A stretch of 64,000 nt of DNA from Candidatus Planktophila sp. (GCA_030649935.1 JAUSFN010000017.1:108127-172126), one strand, 5' to 3'; shown: positions 46,657-56,878, counted from the stretch's first letter. Numbers and translations: made by a program. Notes: generated from the letters alone by a model not told the origin.

Positions 46657-46670
46657 GATAGGGGGCAAAG

Positions 46671-47531
46671 ATGTTGAATTCACTCGCAACTTCGATGCAC
46701 CGTAAACCACGTCTTCGATTGGCAGCTCTTTTAACTGCACCTGTTTTATGGTTAGTTGTTGCCTATATAGGCGCACTAGCCACTCTACTTGTCACAGCGT
46801 TCTTCACAATTGATAGCTTCACAGGAAATGTTGTCAAAAAATTTAACCTTGAGAATTTCTACGACATGTTCACCGATGCCGCATATAAAAACGTAGTTTT
46901 AAGAACGCTTGGAATAGCTATAGGTGTCACAGTTATTTGTTCAATTCTGGCAATTCCTATGGCTTTTTATATGGCAAAAATTGCAAAACCGAAGTCACAA
47001 AAGCTCCTAGTAGCACTCGTTCTCACTCCGCTATGGGCTTCATACTTAGTTAAAATCTATGCCTGGCGCACCATGTTAGAACCTAATACGGGCGTAGTTG
47101 ACTGGCTCTTTGGCTCTCTCGGAATTCACTCTCCTGGTTTTGGAGGGCCAGCAATTATTATTGGGCTTTCATATCTATGGCTTCCTTACATGATTCTTCC
47201 AATTTTCGCTGGTTTAGAAAGACTTCCCAATAACCTTTTAGATGCATCTGGGGATTTAGGGGCACATAATTTCTATACATTTAGAAAAATAATTTTGCCG
47301 CTGATCTTTCCATCGCTGGTGGCTGGTTCTATGTTTACTTTTTCATTGAGCCTTGGCGACTACATTACCGCTCAGATTCTTGGTGGGAAGCTACAGATGT
47401 TGGGAAGTGTTGTCTACCAAAATTTCAGTATTAATCTGCCTTTCGCTGCAACCATATCGATGATACCTGTCACTATTATGGTAATTTATCTTTATCTAGT
47501 TCGCCGTACTGGCGCATTAGCGAGCATGTAA
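46671..47531 (+). CDS. potB: Polyamine-type ABC transporter permease (PotB-like)
   Basis: A 286-residue inner-membrane permease with six hydrophobic segments. The EAA loop is DASGDLGAHNFYTFRKIILPL (in part) near residue 200. LTPLWASYLVKIYAWRTML (about 117-135) matches the PotB/PotH class. The ATG has a GGGGG Shine-Dalgarno right after the hairpin. Its stop overlaps the potC start (TAATG). Confidence 0.9.
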   Translation: MLNSLATSMHRKPRLRLAALLTAPVLWLVVAYIGALATLLVTAFFTIDSFTGNVVKKFNLENFYDMFTDAAYKNVVLRTLGIAIGVTVICSILAIPMAFYMAKIAKPKSQKLLVALVLTPLWASYLVKIYAWRTMLEPNTGVVDWLFGSLGIHSPGFGGPAIIIGLSYLWLPYMILPIFAGLERLPNNLLDASGDLGAHNFYTFRKIILPLIFPSLVAGSMFTFSLSLGDYITAQILGGKLQMLGSVVYQNFSINLPFAATISMIPVTIMVIYLYLVRRTGALASM

Positions 47532-48337
47532 TGACTATTTCTACACGCGCCAAATATGCACTCATGGCACTTATGGGAGTCGGGCTTGCCTTTATCTATA
47601 TTCCACTTTCAGTTGTAGTTATCAACTCTTTTAATGCGAGTAAGACCTTTTCATGGCCACCTTCTAGTTTTACAACTCTGTGGTGGTCTAAAGCCGTTGA
47701 AAATACTGGTGTTCGTGAGGCCTTGAAATGGAGCCTTTTTGCAGGTTTAGCGGCAACTTGTATCGCATTACTACTAGGTACAACTTTGGCCTTTGCTGTA
47801 AGTCGCTACAGTTTTTTTGGTCGCGAAGTTATCTCTTTGCTTGTCGTTCTTCCAATCTCATTGCCAGGTGTTGTAACTGGAATTGCGCTAAATAACGCCT
47901 TCACTAAGCAGTTAGGAATGTCCACTGGATTACTTACGGTTGTAATAGGTCACGCAACATTTTGTATCGTCATCGTCTACAACAATGCGATTGCCAGATT
48001 GCGTCGAATGGGAACATCGCTGCAGGAGGCATCTATGGATCTAGGGGCAAATGGCATTACGACTTTTCGTTTAATCACTTTACCGAATCTGGCTTCGGCA
48101 TTGTTTGCAGGTGGGTTGCTAGCTTTTGGTCTCTCCTTTGATGAAATCGTCGTAACTACTTTTACTGCTGGTCCAGGAATTCAAACGCTACCAATTTGGA
48201 TTTTTAATAATCTATTTCGCCCAAACCAGGCACCGATCGTAAATGTTGTCGCTGCGACTCTGGTGGTTCTCTCGATTATTCCTATCTATTTGTCTCAACG
48301 ACTGAGTCAAGACTCAACTTCAGGCGGGCGCTTTTAA
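47531..48337 (+). CDS. potC: Polyamine-type ABC transporter permease (PotC-like)
   Basis: A 268-residue permease with six membrane segments. IYIPLSVVVINSFNASKTFSWPP (in part, residues 21-43) is typical of PotC/PotI. The EAA loop is EASMDLGANGITTFRLITLPN (in part) near 177-197. It overlaps potB by one base and ends the importer operon, 12 bases before the convergent guaB1 stop. Confidence 0.9.
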   Translation: MTISTRAKYALMALMGVGLAFIYIPLSVVVINSFNASKTFSWPPSSFTTLWWSKAVENTGVREALKWSLFAGLAATCIALLLGTTLAFAVSRYSFFGREVISLLVVLPISLPGVVTGIALNNAFTKQLGMSTGLLTVVIGHATFCIVIVYNNAIARLRRMGTSLQEASMDLGANGITTFRLITLPNLASALFAGGLLAFGLSFDEIVVTTFTAGPGIQTLPIWIFNNLFRPNQAPIVNVVAATLVVLSIIPIYLSQRLSQDSTSGGRF

Positions 48338-48349
48338 CTCTCTTTATAC

Positions 48350-49812
<1,463 letters not shown>

Positions 49813-49818
49813 AAAGAA

Positions 49819-50745
49819 ATGTCTGAATCCCTCATTTCCGCCCGTGGTCTGACGAAGAAGTTTGGTGATTTAGTTGCTGTGGATGGTATTGACTTTGATG
49901 TTTCAAAAGGTGAGTCCTTTGGCCTGCTCGGACCAAATGGAGCAGGCAAGTCAACGGTTATGCGCATGGTTGGTGCCACATCCCAACGTGATGCCGGGGT
50001 TCTCACGATTCTTGGAAAGGATCCGGATAGGCAGGGACCTCAGATCCGCGCACATTTAGGGGTTGTGCCACAACAGGATAATTTGGATACAGAGTTAAGC
50101 GTTATTGAAAATCTCTACATCTATGGGCGTTACTTTGGCTTACCTCGTGCCTTTGTTAAGGCAAAGATTGAAGAGCTTGTGGCCTTTGCACAGTTAGAGG
50201 AAAAGCGAAACGCTAAAGTCCAGTCACTCAGTGGTGGTATGAAGCGCCGTTTGACTATTGCCCGAGCCCTTGTAAGTGAGCCTGAAATATTGATGTTGGA
50301 TGAGCCTACAACTGGGCTAGATCCACAGGCACGGCATATTTTGTGGGATCGTCTTTTCCGTTTAAAAGAGCAGGGAGTAACACTTCTCATAACGACACAT
50401 TTCATGGATGAGGCCGAACAGTTGTGCGATCGCTTAATCGTCATGGATAAAGGCAGGATCATGGCGCATGGAAGTCCTGCATCGCTTATAAAAGAATACT
50501 CAAGCAAAGAAGTTCTTGAGGTCCGTTTTGGCTCGGATCGAAATCAAGGTTTAGCTGACACGTTGAACTCTCTTTGCGAGCGGATTGAGGAGCTTCCCGA
50601 CCGCATCTTGATGTATACCGATGATGGTGAAGCGTTACTAGAAAAGATTTATGCAAGTGGATTACACCCAAAGACCTCCCTAGTCCGTCGAAGCTCTTTA
50701 GAGGATGTTTTCCTGCGCTTGACTGGAAGAACGTTGATTGAATGA
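49819..50745 (+). CDS. ABC-2 exporter ATP-binding protein
   Basis: A 308-residue ATPase. Walker A GPNGAGKST (about 39-47), signature LSGGMKRRLTIARAL, Walker B ILMLDEPTTGLDPQARH, and switch ITTHFMDEAEQLCDR are all present, which is the NodI/DrrA (drug or polyketide/oligosaccharide export) subclass. The C-terminal 80 residues form the usual extra domain. It probably has a leaderless start. Its stop overlaps the first permease gene by 4 bases. Confidence 0.9.
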   Translation: MSESLISARGLTKKFGDLVAVDGIDFDVSKGESFGLLGPNGAGKSTVMRMVGATSQRDAGVLTILGKDPDRQGPQIRAHLGVVPQQDNLDTELSVIENLYIYGRYFGLPRAFVKAKIEELVAFAQLEEKRNAKVQSLSGGMKRRLTIARALVSEPEILMLDEPTTGLDPQARHILWDRLFRLKEQGVTLLITTHFMDEAEQLCDRLIVMDKGRIMAHGSPASLIKEYSSKEVLEVRFGSDRNQGLADTLNSLCERIEELPDRILMYTDDGEALLEKIYASGLHPKTSLVRRSSLEDVFLRLTGRTLIE

Positions 50746-51584
50746 TGAGTATGACAACTATTCGACAGGGTTCTGCTCAACTTGTAAATTCAGAAAAGGT
50801 CAAAATACGCGGAGCTTTATATGTTGCAGAGGCACGTATCCGCGCCATGATGAAATGGATCTGGCTGATTATTGGTATAGCGATCGCAAACCCTGTTTTG
50901 TATTTAATATCCGTCGGAATAGGTCTAGGTGGTTTGATTGATGAGAGTGTCGGGGCTACCGGAGTTGATGGCGTTAAATACTTAACCTTCTTAGCTCCTG
51001 CCCTGCTAGCACAGGCTGCGATACAGGGTGCGCTTGAGGAAACTGTTTACCCAACTATTGAAGGTTTCAAATGGAATAAGACCTTTTTCTCTATGAACTC
51101 AACGCCATTGACTGGGGTACAAATCTCAATAGGAGTATTTCTGGCAGCGATTTTCCGCACTGTATATACAGTTCTTTTTTACTTCGGTGTTATGTGGGCT
51201 TTTGGTGCCCTTGAATCACCTGCGGCATGGCTAGCAATTCCAACAGCGATACTAGCCGGGGTCTCATTTGGTGCACTCATGCAGGCTTTAGCTGCGCGGT
51301 TAGAGAATGAAAATATCTTCTTTGTGATTTTGGGCCGTTTTATTATGATGCCGTTGTTTTTATTCTCCGGAACCTTTTTTCCCCTAGCGTCTATGCCTTT
51401 CTTCTTGCAGTGGATCGGTTGGATTTCACCTTTGTGGCACGCTACTGAGCTTGGGCGATATTTGACGTATGGTCACGCAATCTCCCCGATGATGTTGTGG
51501 GTTCACTTCCTTCTCCTTGTAATCATGTTAATTAGTGGTCTTTATCTCTCAGCTCGCATATTCACGAAGAGATTGGCCAAGTAG
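50742..51584 (+). CDS. ABC-2 type permease, first subunit
   Basis: A 280-residue protein with six membrane segments, including MMPLFLFSGTFFPLASMPFF (about 204-223), the ABC-2 signature region before the last helix. It belongs to the NodJ/DrrB class. It starts inside the end of the ATPase gene (ATGATG) and is followed with no gap by a second permease, so the exporter is a heterodimeric ABC-2 system. The substrate is unknown. Confidence 0.88.
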   Translation: MMSMTTIRQGSAQLVNSEKVKIRGALYVAEARIRAMMKWIWLIIGIAIANPVLYLISVGIGLGGLIDESVGATGVDGVKYLTFLAPALLAQAAIQGALEETVYPTIEGFKWNKTFFSMNSTPLTGVQISIGVFLAAIFRTVYTVLFYFGVMWAFGALESPAAWLAIPTAILAGVSFGALMQALAARLENENIFFVILGRFIMMPLFLFSGTFFPLASMPFFLQWIGWISPLWHATELGRYLTYGHAISPMMLWVHFLLLVIMLISGLYLSARIFTKRLAK

Positions 51585-52412
51585 ATGTTTATTCCAATGG
51601 CCGTTGCAATCGCCGAAGCCCGAATCGGTAAGAGGGGGGAACGCTATTACTCAGGTCGTGTGCCACAACTTTTAGAGCGTGGCTTTATTGTCTTTCGATC
51701 CTCAACTTGGATGATTGTCTTATCCGGTTTCGTTGAACCAGTTCTTTATCTGTTCTCTTTTGGATATGGAATTGGAATGCTTTTACCTACGATTGAAAGC
51801 GGTGGAGAGAGTATAAAATACGTTATTTTCATCGCACCGGCATTGCTTGCAACGAGTGCAATGAATGGCGCAATTTACGATTCAACAATGAACGTCTTCT
51901 TTAAACTAACTCATGACCGGATCTACCATGGAATGCTTGCCACATCTATGGGTCCACTCGATGTTGCACTTGGCGAAATTGGTTGGGCACTTCTACGGGG
52001 ATTTAGTTATGCATGTGCATTTATGGTTGTTGTCATTCCTCTTGGATTAATTCCAAGCATCTGGGGGATTCTGGCTATTCCTGCCGCTGTGTTGATTGCA
52101 TTTGGATTTGCATCTTGTGGAATGGCATTAACTTCATATATGAAATCATTTCAACAGTTAGAGATAGTGAACATGTTACTACTTCCGATGTTTCTATTTT
52201 CTGGCTCTTTTTTCCCTTTAAGCGTTTTCCCACAGTGGCTGCAGTTCACTGCAAATCTGTTCCCCCTTACGCATGCGATTAATTTAGTCCGTGGTCTGTG
52301 TCTAGGAAATATAAATATGGCGCTAGCCGGCCATGCAATGTATTTTGTAATTATGATTATTTGCGGACTTTTCTTTACAACTAAGCGATTAAATGCTCTT
52401 TTTATGAAATAA
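51585..52412 (+). CDS. ABC-2 type permease, second subunit
   Basis: A 275-residue NodJ/DrrB-like permease with six membrane segments and the motif LLPMFLFSGSFFPLSVFPQW (about 203-222), parallel to the preceding subunit. The two permeases are clear paralogues. The ATG immediately follows the previous TAG. It ends shortly before a small hairpin (52424-52439). Confidence 0.88.
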   Translation: MFIPMAVAIAEARIGKRGERYYSGRVPQLLERGFIVFRSSTWMIVLSGFVEPVLYLFSFGYGIGMLLPTIESGGESIKYVIFIAPALLATSAMNGAIYDSTMNVFFKLTHDRIYHGMLATSMGPLDVALGEIGWALLRGFSYACAFMVVVIPLGLIPSIWGILAIPAAVLIAFGFASCGMALTSYMKSFQQLEIVNMLLLPMFLFSGSFFPLSVFPQWLQFTANLFPLTHAINLVRGLCLGNINMALAGHAMYFVIMIICGLFFTTKRLNALFMK

Positions 52413-52417
52413 AAAAG

Positions 52418-52444
52418 AAATTCCCGCGTAAACACGCGGAGTTT
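52418..52444 (+). terminator. Possible terminator after the ABC-2 operon
   Basis: CCGCGT (52424-52429) pairs with ACGCGG (52434-52439) across AAAC, and flanking AAA/TTT could extend the stem. The T run after it is short, so this is a weak candidate. Confidence 0.4.
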
Positions 52445-52450
52445 CAGGGG

Positions 52451-52478
52451 TTGCAATTAATAATTGGCATGAGATACT
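52451..52478 (+). promoter_or_regulatory. Promoter with extended -10 upstream of aminotransferase
   Basis: TTGCAA (52451-52456) and GATACT (52473-52478) are 16 bases apart, and TGA before the -10 box fits an extended -10. The predicted start is near 52485, leaving a leader of about 87 bases. Confidence 0.5.
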
Positions 52479-52484
52479 TAAGCC

Positions 52485-52550
52485 TTAGTTCGAAAGGACT
52501 AAAAAACGAACCGGGAGAGTACTTCTCAAACGAGTTTCAAACGCTGAAAC
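52485..52550 (+). promoter_or_regulatory. Structured 5' leader upstream of aminotransferase
   Basis: Three hairpins follow the predicted start. TTAGTTC/GGACTAA forms a 7-bp stem with a GAAA tetraloop (52485-52502), GAGA/TCTC is at 52515-52527, and GTTTC/GAAAC is at 52534-52550. The word AAACG occurs three times between them. No Shine-Dalgarno precedes the ATG. The leader does not match a riboswitch that I recognise. Confidence 0.4.
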
Positions 52551-52571
52551 CTTTGCCGTACAAGTTTTACA

Positions 52572-53966
52572 ATGATTACACAAACCAATCACAAGGAAAC
52601 TTTTAGATTCGTCCCTGCAACTTCAGTAGAAATTCCACCTGAAAGAGTTGCCGCCCTTTTGAAATCTGAATGGGAGTTATTTACCAAGCAAACCGGGAAA
52701 AGTGCCGAGGAAAGTAAGCGCTCTTTTAAGTCACTTCCTTTGGGAGTGACCTCGAGTTTCCAACACTGGGATCCATATCCGATCTCAATTGTTAGTGCTA
52801 AAGGGGCTTGGATGACTGACGTCGATGGTCGCAAGCTCTTGGATTTATCCATGGGCTTTGGCGCCATGCTCGCCGGTCACTTAAACCCAATAGTTGTGGA
52901 GGAAGTGAAGAGCTCTCTTGAGACAGGCATGCTCTTTGTAACCCCATCTCCAATTTCAACCGATGCCGCTGAGCGTATTTGCCGCCGCTTTGCCATCGAT
53001 CAAGTTCGCTTCACGAATAGCGGAACTGAGTCCACAATGTATGCCGTTCGCACTGCTCGAGCAGCAACCGGCAAAGATGGGATTGTCAAAGTTGAGGGTG
53101 GCTATCATGGTAGTTACGACCCCTTTGTAGTTTCAGCCAAACCACCAATAAATGTGATTGGTGATGTTAGTGATCCAATTGCGTATGTTCCGGCAGGTAT
53201 AGTTCCTGGAGATGTTTACGTAGTTTCCTTCAACGATGCCGATGCACTAGAGCGGATTTTTGAAAAAAGCGCCTCTAAAATCGCCTGCTTTATCATCGAA
53301 CCTGTAATGGAAAACCTAGGAATTATCTTGCCAGACGTGGGTTATCTGGAGCGTGTTCGCGAGCTCTGCGATGAGTACAACGTTGTTTTGATTTTCGATG
53401 AAGTTAAAACAGGATTAACCGCTGGACATCAAGGCGCAGCACAGCGCTTAGGAGTCATTCCAGATTTGATTACTCTTGCCAAATCTATCGGTGGCGGACT
53501 TACTTTGGCCGCTTTCGGTGGCAAGAAGAAGTACATGGACTTTGTCACAAATGGCAAGATGGCACATTTTGGTACTTTCAACGGTAATCCCCTTGCTATG
53601 GCAGGTGTTCGCGCCGTTGATAAAATCTGTACCAAGGAAACTCTCGCAGTTGCTGAGGAATTCAATCAACAGGCGCTAGATCGCATTAATGAAATAATCG
53701 ATGAGTACCAGTTGCCCGCACATACTGTTGGCTTTGGTGTTAAGGGTTGTATTACCTGGTCAACGACGCCGCTTCGGAATTACCGTGACTACAAAGCAAC
53801 GGATTTTGCGATTGCCGAGCTGTCATGGCTTTTCTCACTTAACCGCGGAATCATTACGCCTCCAGGCCTAGATGAGCAGTGGTTAATCTCCTTAGCGCAT
53901 GGACAAAAAGAGGTAGATCTTCTCGTTGAAGACTTCCGTTTGTTTGCTCAAACTTTGCGCGCCTAG
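52572..53966 (+). CDS. Class-III PLP aminotransferase
   Basis: A 464-residue fold-type I aminotransferase. It has RFTNSGTESTMYAVRTAR (glycine/PLP-phosphate region, about 140-157), IIEPVMEN, LIFDEVKTG, and the Schiff-base lysine in TLAKSIGGGLTLAAFGG near residue 305. The context is closest to glutamate-1-semialdehyde-mutase-like or omega-amino acid aminotransferases; the substrate is not determined. The start ATG 52572 lacks a Shine-Dalgarno. Polyamine or GABA catabolism would fit with the nearby potABCD and gabD genes, but this is inference. Confidence 0.82.
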   Translation: MITQTNHKETFRFVPATSVEIPPERVAALLKSEWELFTKQTGKSAEESKRSFKSLPLGVTSSFQHWDPYPISIVSAKGAWMTDVDGRKLLDLSMGFGAMLAGHLNPIVVEEVKSSLETGMLFVTPSPISTDAAERICRRFAIDQVRFTNSGTESTMYAVRTARAATGKDGIVKVEGGYHGSYDPFVVSAKPPINVIGDVSDPIAYVPAGIVPGDVYVVSFNDADALERIFEKSASKIACFIIEPVMENLGIILPDVGYLERVRELCDEYNVVLIFDEVKTGLTAGHQGAAQRLGVIPDLITLAKSIGGGLTLAAFGGKKKYMDFVTNGKMAHFGTFNGNPLAMAGVRAVDKICTKETLAVAEEFNQQALDRINEIIDEYQLPAHTVGFGVKGCITWSTTPLRNYRDYKATDFAIAELSWLFSLNRGIITPPGLDEQWLISLAHGQKEVDLLVEDFRLFAQTLRA

Positions 53967-53988
53967 CCTCACCCACCAAGCCATCTGT

Positions 53989-54017
53989 AAGCCACCGGCC
54001 TCAGGTGGCTTTGTGCT
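53989..54017 (+). terminator. Probable terminator after aminotransferase
   Basis: AAGCCACC (53989-53996) pairs with GGTGGCTT (54004-54011) across loop GGCCTCA, followed by TGTGCTT. The 8-bp stem is good but the T run is imperfect. Confidence 0.55.
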
Positions 54018-54034
54018 TCCGAAGGATTAGGTAA

Positions 54035-54068
54035 TTGACAGCGATGCCAAAGTGATGTCATAATGACA
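54035..54068 (+). promoter_or_regulatory. Leaderless promoter with palindromic operator for HicB-like operon
   Basis: TTGACA (54035-54040) and CATAAT (54059-54064) are 18 bases apart, and the ATG at 54071 lies at the expected +1. The perfect palindrome TGTCAT-A-ATGACA (54056-54068) covers the -10 box. A ribbon-helix-helix protein is encoded immediately downstream, so autorepression is a direct prediction. Confidence 0.65.
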
Positions 54069-54070
54069 CC

Positions 54071-54511
54071 ATGAAGATGTCAAAATTCATCGAACTCTTA
54101 TCCAACGATATTAAGGCCCTAGGCAAACTCGGTGGTCAAGAGCTAGATTCCGCGGTTTCACGCTTAATTCCTACACTTGCACCGGTCTTGCGCACTCGTT
54201 TATTAGAGGCTCTCACTGAAATCGCAGAGGAGCTCAGCGAGCAACTCCCCGGTGCCCATTTAGAGGCTCGAGTTCAAGGTGATGAAATCGAACTTATCTA
54301 CGTCGAAGATGGTTCGGTAACTCGAGAAAGTCCGGCCGACCTAAATGCCCGAATCACTCTGAGACTTCCTGAGGATTTGAAATCTCGAATAGAGAGCGCG
54401 GCGACTAAAGAGGGAATCTCTCTGAACTCGTGGCTTTTGAAAACAAGCGACCGGGGAAGCTTCTCAGTCTCTCTTGGCAAGCGACAACTAAAAGGAAAGG
54501 GAAAGAGCTAA
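54071..54511 (+). CDS. HicB-like ribbon-helix-helix protein
   Basis: A 146-residue protein. The N-terminal 80 residues are helical (DSAVSRLIPTLAPVLRTRLL, then EIAEELSEQL). Residues about 97-123 (ARITLRLPEDLKSRIESAA, then GISLNSWL) form a ribbon-helix-helix DNA-binding motif. In Actinobacteria such proteins are annotated as HicB-family antitoxins and sit next to a DUF4097 gene; no HicA toxin is present here, so a true toxin-antitoxin role is doubtful. The start is leaderless. Its TAA overlaps the DUF4097 ATG (TAATG). Confidence 0.8.
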   Translation: MKMSKFIELLSNDIKALGKLGGQELDSAVSRLIPTLAPVLRTRLLEALTEIAEELSEQLPGAHLEARVQGDEIELIYVEDGSVTRESPADLNARITLRLPEDLKSRIESAATKEGISLNSWLLKTSDRGSFSVSLGKRQLKGKGKS

Positions 54512-55185
54512 TGGCAATCCACAAAGAGCTTTACACTGCAAGAGAAGAGAGTTTCGAGATCGAGAGCCCTGAAGTCTTTATCGAGAGTATTTTAAGCAAT
54601 ATAACAATTAATGAGTCACACGATGGTAAATGTCACGTCAAAATCCTTGCCGATTCAAAAAAAGCTTTAGAAGTAGCCGAGTTTGTTGAAATTAGCGCTG
54701 AGGTGGGCGAGCTCAATGTGCGCTTTTATAAAAAGGGACGCAAATTTTGGGGAATCAATAGTGGTTCGTTATCAGGCCTCTCGGCCGAAATAGCGCTTCC
54801 CCGTAGTTCTAATGTCAAAATCAAAACTGTCACCGGTGATATCGAAGTTAATCAGGCTCTGGCTAGTCTTCAGATTAAGTCAGTATCGGGTGAAGTCGTA
54901 ATCAGCCAAAATCCTGCAACTACATGCATTGTTAAAACCGTAGCAGGCAATATTACGACACACACTTTTTCAGCCTGCGACTACACGCTAAAGAGTATTA
55001 GTGGTGACATAAAGGTTCATGTTGCTCCAGATTTAGATGTTGACGTAGATGGAAACTCGGTAAGTGGTGACTTGAACTCTGAGATTTCACTTGATGGCGC
55101 AAATGACTCATCAAAAGGCAGTAGCAAAGTAGTAAGAATTACTACCTCCACAATAAGTGGCAATTTTAATCTAGCAAGAAATTAA
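54511..55185 (+). CDS. DUF4097 beta-repeat (adhesin-like) protein
   Basis: A 224-residue protein built of short repeats with a central SG[DEN] turn: KTVTGDIEV, KSVSGEVVI, KTVAGNITT, KSISGDIKV, NSVSGDLNS and STISGNFNL, predicting a right-handed beta-helix. It has no signal peptide or anchor, so a cytosolic location is likely despite the adhesin name. ATG 54511 is chosen because of an AAAGGGAAAGAG Shine-Dalgarno and the overlap with the previous stop. The function is unknown; the partnership with the HicB-like regulator is conserved in Actinobacteria (recalled). Confidence 0.85.
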   Translation: MAIHKELYTAREESFEIESPEVFIESILSNITINESHDGKCHVKILADSKKALEVAEFVEISAEVGELNVRFYKKGRKFWGINSGSLSGLSAEIALPRSSNVKIKTVTGDIEVNQALASLQIKSVSGEVVISQNPATTCIVKTVAGNITTHTFSACDYTLKSISGDIKVHVAPDLDVDVDGNSVSGDLNSEISLDGANDSSKGSSKVVRITTSTISGNFNLARN

Positions 55186-55197
55186 CCAGGAGAGGAA

Positions 55198-55329
55198 ATG
55201 AAAAGAATGACACCTAGTAAACATGATGGTTGCCTGCATAAGAGCAGACGATCAAATTCAAAGTCCAAGCATTCAAATATGAGCAGCACTGAACTTCAAT
55301 ACTTGTATGGCCTTGGACGAATTATTTAA
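55198..55329 (+). CDS. 43-residue basic protein, third gene of HicB/DUF4097 operon
   Basis: A short frame, MKRMTPSKHDGCLHKSRRSN followed by a Ser/Lys/His-rich stretch and MSSTELQYLYGLGRII. The Shine-Dalgarno AGGAGAGG lies 4-7 bases before the ATG, 12 bases after the DUF4097 stop. The first 27 residues are strongly basic (a possible nucleic-acid-binding tail), and the last 15 could form a helix. No family is recognised. It is too short for standard gene finders and may be missed in annotations. Confidence 0.6.
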   Translation: MKRMTPSKHDGCLHKSRRSNSKSKHSNMSSTELQYLYGLGRII

Positions 55330-55345
55330 TTTAAATGCGCCCTAC

Positions 55346-56878
55346 TTATGATCGCTTTAGAGCTTTGAGAAGCAAGATGCCTATTAGTTTCTTTATGAAA
55401 ATCAGAAGTTGTTGTGGTGAATTAACTTTTTTACCCTCACGTTTTAAAAAGTTTATGAACCGCGCACGTCTAAATCTACTTCCACTATGTATTTGAATGA
55501 AGCTCTCGTGGGTTAGCCATAAAACACCCCACGTGGCTGAAAGATTCTGGTAAATCGATCCCGGTGTTGAGATTGAACGAGCTAAAGCAGGCTGAAAGAG
55601 CGCGAATGCCCGTCTATCGGCTTTGGTCGCAATACCAACCATTCCGTACTCTGTGGCAAGAAGGTAATCGCACAATTGTTTCCCATCGAAATCGCCATCG
55701 AAATCGCCTTCAATAAAGAGATGGAATGGGATTGGTGCATTAGAAAATCGAGATAATATATTACCAATCTCCAGATTTTCCTCGCCAACCTCCTCAAAAG
55801 TGAAGTTACTTTCACTCTTTAGCCAGTTTAATATTTCGCGTAAATCTGCGTACTTATCACTCACAGGAGAGTAACGTTTCTTTAATTGGCTCCAACTACC
55901 CAGCAATATGAAGTTAGCTTGGGTTCCCGGAAGTGAAGTTAATCGTGAACAAATACCCTTTAATTGCTGCAAATTGCATGTTCTGACGTCGATAATCGCC
56001 TCGTATGTTGGGATCACCCACGAATTAGTGGCACGCGAACGAATCTTCTTCATCTCCGGTATGTATTGGGCTAGCGATGGCTGATTATGTCGGTCAATTA
56101 AATCCTTATTTGATTCTACGGTGCTGTAACCCAAGTGCCAGGATAGAGCTGATCGCTCGGGAAGAATCCGGATACCCTCCATGAATAGACGCCATCCCAA
56201 TTCTGTATCCTCACCTGTCACTAAATCACGCCTATAACCACCAAGTTTTTTCCAGAGTGCGCTTTTAATTGAAAAGGTTGCGCCAACAAAAGATCTATAA
56301 CCATCTAGAGCTGGGTGTAATAAATCTGAGGTTCGCTCAATACGCTGTTCCCAGAGATCTTTACCCCAACTCTCTGAATGCATATCCGCAAATTTTCCAA
56401 AATTAATCATTTCAAATGCCGTTTGTGGTGAATAATCCCACTTCTGGACAAAACGCTTCCAACCCAAAACCGCGAAATCATCGCTATTGTGATGCCACTT
56501 CATATGGTGGGCTAAATGCTCTTTTTCAAAAACCATATCGGCATCAACAAACCAGTAAACATCGGCTTTAATTGTTGCCATCACATCATTAGTCGCCGCA
56601 GTTTTGCCCCAGCTGTTCTGGGTATTTTTATATCGAATTACCCTGCTCTTTTTGGGAGCGATTGCCGGAATTGCTATTGGTATTTCACTGCCATCATCGA
56701 TTACATGCACACTCACTAAGTTCTTTGGGTAGGTCTGAGCGGCCAGAGATGCCATGAAGAGATCGAGTTTTTCTTGACCATCACGGCAAGCTGTGATGAT
56801 TGCAACGGAAAGGGTGGGGGTTTTAACTAGAGCAAGATTTGAAGGTCTCTCAAATCTAAATATTGGTTGCTTTGTCAT
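55346..56878 (-). CDS. Family 2 glycosyltransferase
   Basis: A 510-residue GT-A-fold enzyme. It has SVAIITACRDGQEKLDLFMA (about 24-43) and VHVIDDGSEIPI, the metal site VDADMVFEKEHL (about 113-124), and the catalytic VTGEDTELGWRLFMEG near 220. The C-terminal 200 residues are an additional domain of unknown role, ending in a hydrophobic, basic tail (LIGILLLKALKRS) that may bind the membrane. It overlaps the upstream GT2 gene by ATGA. Donor and acceptor are unknown; a surface glycan is likely from context. Confidence 0.85.
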   Translation of the reverse strand: MTKQPIFRFERPSNLALVKTPTLSVAIITACRDGQEKLDLFMASLAAQTYPKNLVSVHVIDDGSEIPIAIPAIAPKKSRVIRYKNTQNSWGKTAATNDVMATIKADVYWFVDADMVFEKEHLAHHMKWHHNSDDFAVLGWKRFVQKWDYSPQTAFEMINFGKFADMHSESWGKDLWEQRIERTSDLLHPALDGYRSFVGATFSIKSALWKKLGGYRRDLVTGEDTELGWRLFMEGIRILPERSALSWHLGYSTVESNKDLIDRHNQPSLAQYIPEMKKIRSRATNSWVIPTYEAIIDVRTCNLQQLKGICSRLTSLPGTQANFILLGSWSQLKKRYSPVSDKYADLREILNWLKSESNFTFEEVGEENLEIGNILSRFSNAPIPFHLFIEGDFDGDFDGKQLCDYLLATEYGMVGIATKADRRAFALFQPALARSISTPGSIYQNLSATWGVLWLTHESFIQIHSGSRFRRARFINFLKREGKKVNSPQQLLIFIKKLIGILLLKALKRS

